From: DATAEK01 sp036258055
Lineage (GTDB): Bacteria > Acidobacteriota > Vicinamibacteria > Vicinamibacterales > 2-12-FULL-66-21
NCBI GenBank assembly: GCA_036258055.1
Contig: DATAEK010000271.1
Span: forward strand, 1-8,166
Reading direction: 5' to 3'
Length of the DNA stretch: 8,166 nucleotides
The translations under genes were made by a program, and so were the position numbers. The notes under the pieces were generated by a model. It did not search any database. It had not been told where the DNA came from and was given only the letters and a program-made list of their open reading frames with translations. Below, piece by piece: positions 7,409 through 8,166 of this stretch (position 1 is the first letter of the stretch; each line of letters begins with the position of its first letter).

Positions 7409-7612
7409 TTATTCGTCGACGACGCGATCGATCTTCGGTGTGGGCAGGCCGTCGGCCGCTTCGTCGTAGCCTTCGTTGTGCCGCGACCGTTGGCCGCGCC
7501 GTTCCATCTCCTGGTCGCGGTCGTTGGATTCCCGGATCCGCTTGCGCTCGGCTTCGTTGTCCTCGCCAGGGATTGGCACGACCGTTAGCTCGTTGCCCTC
7601 GTCGTCTTTCAT
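7409..7612 (-). CDS. Small highly charged protein of unknown function
   Basis: This short frame encodes 67 residues from ATG 7612, or 85 from TTG 7666. I do not recognise the family. The protein is very hydrophilic: it starts MKDDEGNELTVVPIPGEDN and continues with a Glu/Arg-rich helix (about residues 20-45, ERKRIRESNDRDQEMERRG). It ends in an acidic tail with LPTPKIDRVVDE. There is no signal peptide, membrane segment or cysteine, which suggests a soluble, partly disordered cytosolic protein. ATG 7612 is favoured because GAGGTG sits just before it, whereas the longer TTG start abuts AAAGGAG with no spacer. It is read towards the oxidoreductase gene and its TAA lies one base beyond that gene's stop, leaving no room for a separate terminator. 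It follows the glycosyltransferase gene on the same strand, about 250 bp downstream. Confidence 0.6.
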   Translation of the reverse strand: MKDDEGNELTVVPIPGEDNEAERKRIRESNDRDQEMERRGQRSRHNEGYDEAADGLPTPKIDRVVDE

Positions 7613-7662
7613 GTCCACCTCGCGGATTTCTCCAGCAAGCGTAATGCCGAGTCGAATGCGCG

Positions 7663-7704
7663 CCAACTCCTTTCACAAAGGCTGAGTTGGGAGTATCCAA
7701 CTCA
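7663..7704. repeat. Overlapping inverted repeats able to form two alternative hairpins
   Basis: CCAACTC occurs at 7663-7669 and again at 7697-7703, with its complement GAGTTGG at 7684-7690 between them. The middle copy can pair with either neighbour. One option is an 8-bp perfect stem, TGAGTTGG (7683-7690) with CCAACTCA (7697-7704), and a six-base loop. The other joins 7663-7668 with 7685-7690 around an inner stem CCTTT-cac-AAAGG (7669-7681). On the minus strand the inner stem contains the AAAGGAG that could serve as a ribosome binding site for the small gene downstream. Confidence 0.6.
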
Positions 7705-7868
7705 CGGGCGCCCTTTGCGTGCGTGTTCTGCAACTTCTTCGACCAGCGGGGCTGTCCGGGAGTTGCGAGCATCTTGGGCGATCCGTTCGCCGAGCGCGCG
7801 AGGCGCGGTGTCGCAACTGACCGTCCGGACGATCCGGCGGTTGGGTCTCCAGACCACGGCAGCTGTGT
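7705..7868. other. Gap between glycosyltransferase and small charged protein genes
   Basis: This stretch separates the glycosyltransferase stop from the repeat cluster. No promoter, RNA gene or terminator with a T-run is evident. On the minus strand a GTG at 7857 opens a 51-codon frame that ends at 7702 inside the repeats. Its C-terminal half (LGERIAQDARNSRTAPLVEE and following residues) reads like an amphipathic helix, but no ribosome binding site precedes it and codon bias is only moderate. It is therefore not called as a gene. Confidence 0.3.
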
Positions 7869-8166
7869 CTATTGGTCTTCCGCTCGCTCGATCCCGGCCG
7901 CTGGGATGCCGTCTCCGGCTTCCCCGGTGTGTGCGGTACGCCACTCGATCCGGCGTCCGGTTGGATTGAAGATGCTGAATTGCCCCAGTCCCAGTCGCTG
8001 GAGCGCGCACTGCAGGGAGGTACGGATGACTCCCACGCCGTAGGTCACGCTGCGCCCGAAGCTGATCGACGAGGCCTCGGGGAAGTAGCTCGTCGGACAG
8101 GACACTTCGCCCACGCGGAACCCGAAGTACAGGCACTGCGTGAGCATCTGGTTGTCGAACACGAAA
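7869..8166 (-). CDS. C-terminal part of a GT2-family glycosyltransferase (5' partial)
   Basis: The frame is open from the window edge to a TAG at 7869-7871 and gives the last 98 or so residues of a glycosyltransferase whose start and catalytic GT-A domain lie outside. The visible part begins FVFDNQMLTQCLYFGFRVGE and contains EVSCPTSYFPEASSI, followed by FGRSVTYGVGV. From memory, the FDNxM element, the Cys-Pro-Thr-x-Tyr-Phe segment and the Glu-Ala-Ser-Ser-Ile stretch recur at the end of polyprenol-phosphate mannosyltransferase-like GT2 proteins of the DPM1 type. These transfer a sugar from a nucleotide donor to a lipid carrier or cell-envelope glycan at the cytoplasmic membrane. The tail after FNPTGRR is polar and probably poorly conserved. 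Donor and acceptor cannot be inferred from the fragment. Confidence 0.8.
   Translation of the reverse strand, partial: FVFDNQMLTQCLYFGFRVGEVSCPTSYFPEASSISFGRSVTYGVGVIRTSLQCALQRLGLGQFSIFNPTGRRIEWRTAHTGEAGDGIPAAGIERAEDQ

Noticed and set aside
7374..7772. 132-codon minus-strand frame covering the small charged protein
   Set aside because: It is out of frame with the better candidate, overlaps the oxidoreductase end, and has basic, low-complexity shadow composition.

Overview
The window is GC-rich and densely coding, with a strong preference for G/C at third codon positions. No RNA genes, CRISPR array, transposase or phage genes are visible. The gene content is a TonB-dependent receptor with an N-terminal carboxypeptidase-regulatory-like domain, a DUF4239 membrane protein, a probable cyanophycinase tail, an ALO-type flavoprotein and a GT2 glycosyltransferase. 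This combination suggests an Acidobacteriota genome, perhaps Vicinamibacterales; that is inferred from gene families only, without phylogeny.

Layout: 1-160 (+) is the end of a gene that resembles a cyanophycinase C-terminus. A short gap with a candidate promoter follows, then a four-helix DUF4239 membrane protein (337-1092, +). Convergent to it is an NAD(P)-binding atypical SDR/NmrA-like protein (1110-2003, -). This is divergent from a maltose/galactoside O-acetyltransferase-like protein (2141-2698, +). A strong hairpin at 2772-2799 separates that gene from the largest one, a 981-residue outer-membrane TonB-dependent receptor (2816-5761, -). A 194-bp divergent region holds a perfect TATAAT box for the receptor and a strong Shine-Dalgarno sequence for the next gene, an FAD-binding ALO/gulonolactone-oxidase-family oxidoreductase (5956-7407, +). 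One base beyond its stop ends a small, highly charged protein of unknown family (7409-7612, -). Upstream of that is a cluster of inverted repeats, and the window closes with the C-terminal end of a GT2 (polyprenol-phosphate mannosyltransferase-like) glycosyltransferase (7869-8166, -).

The genes alternate in strand and no long operon is visible, so they look like independent housekeeping or accessory units and not one pathway. The only suggestive pairing is the divergent receptor and flavoprotein. I found no convincing new multi-gene system. The items most worth a second look are the mutually exclusive hairpins at 7663-7704, the uncharacterised charged small protein beside them, and the lone CxxC pair in the receptor.
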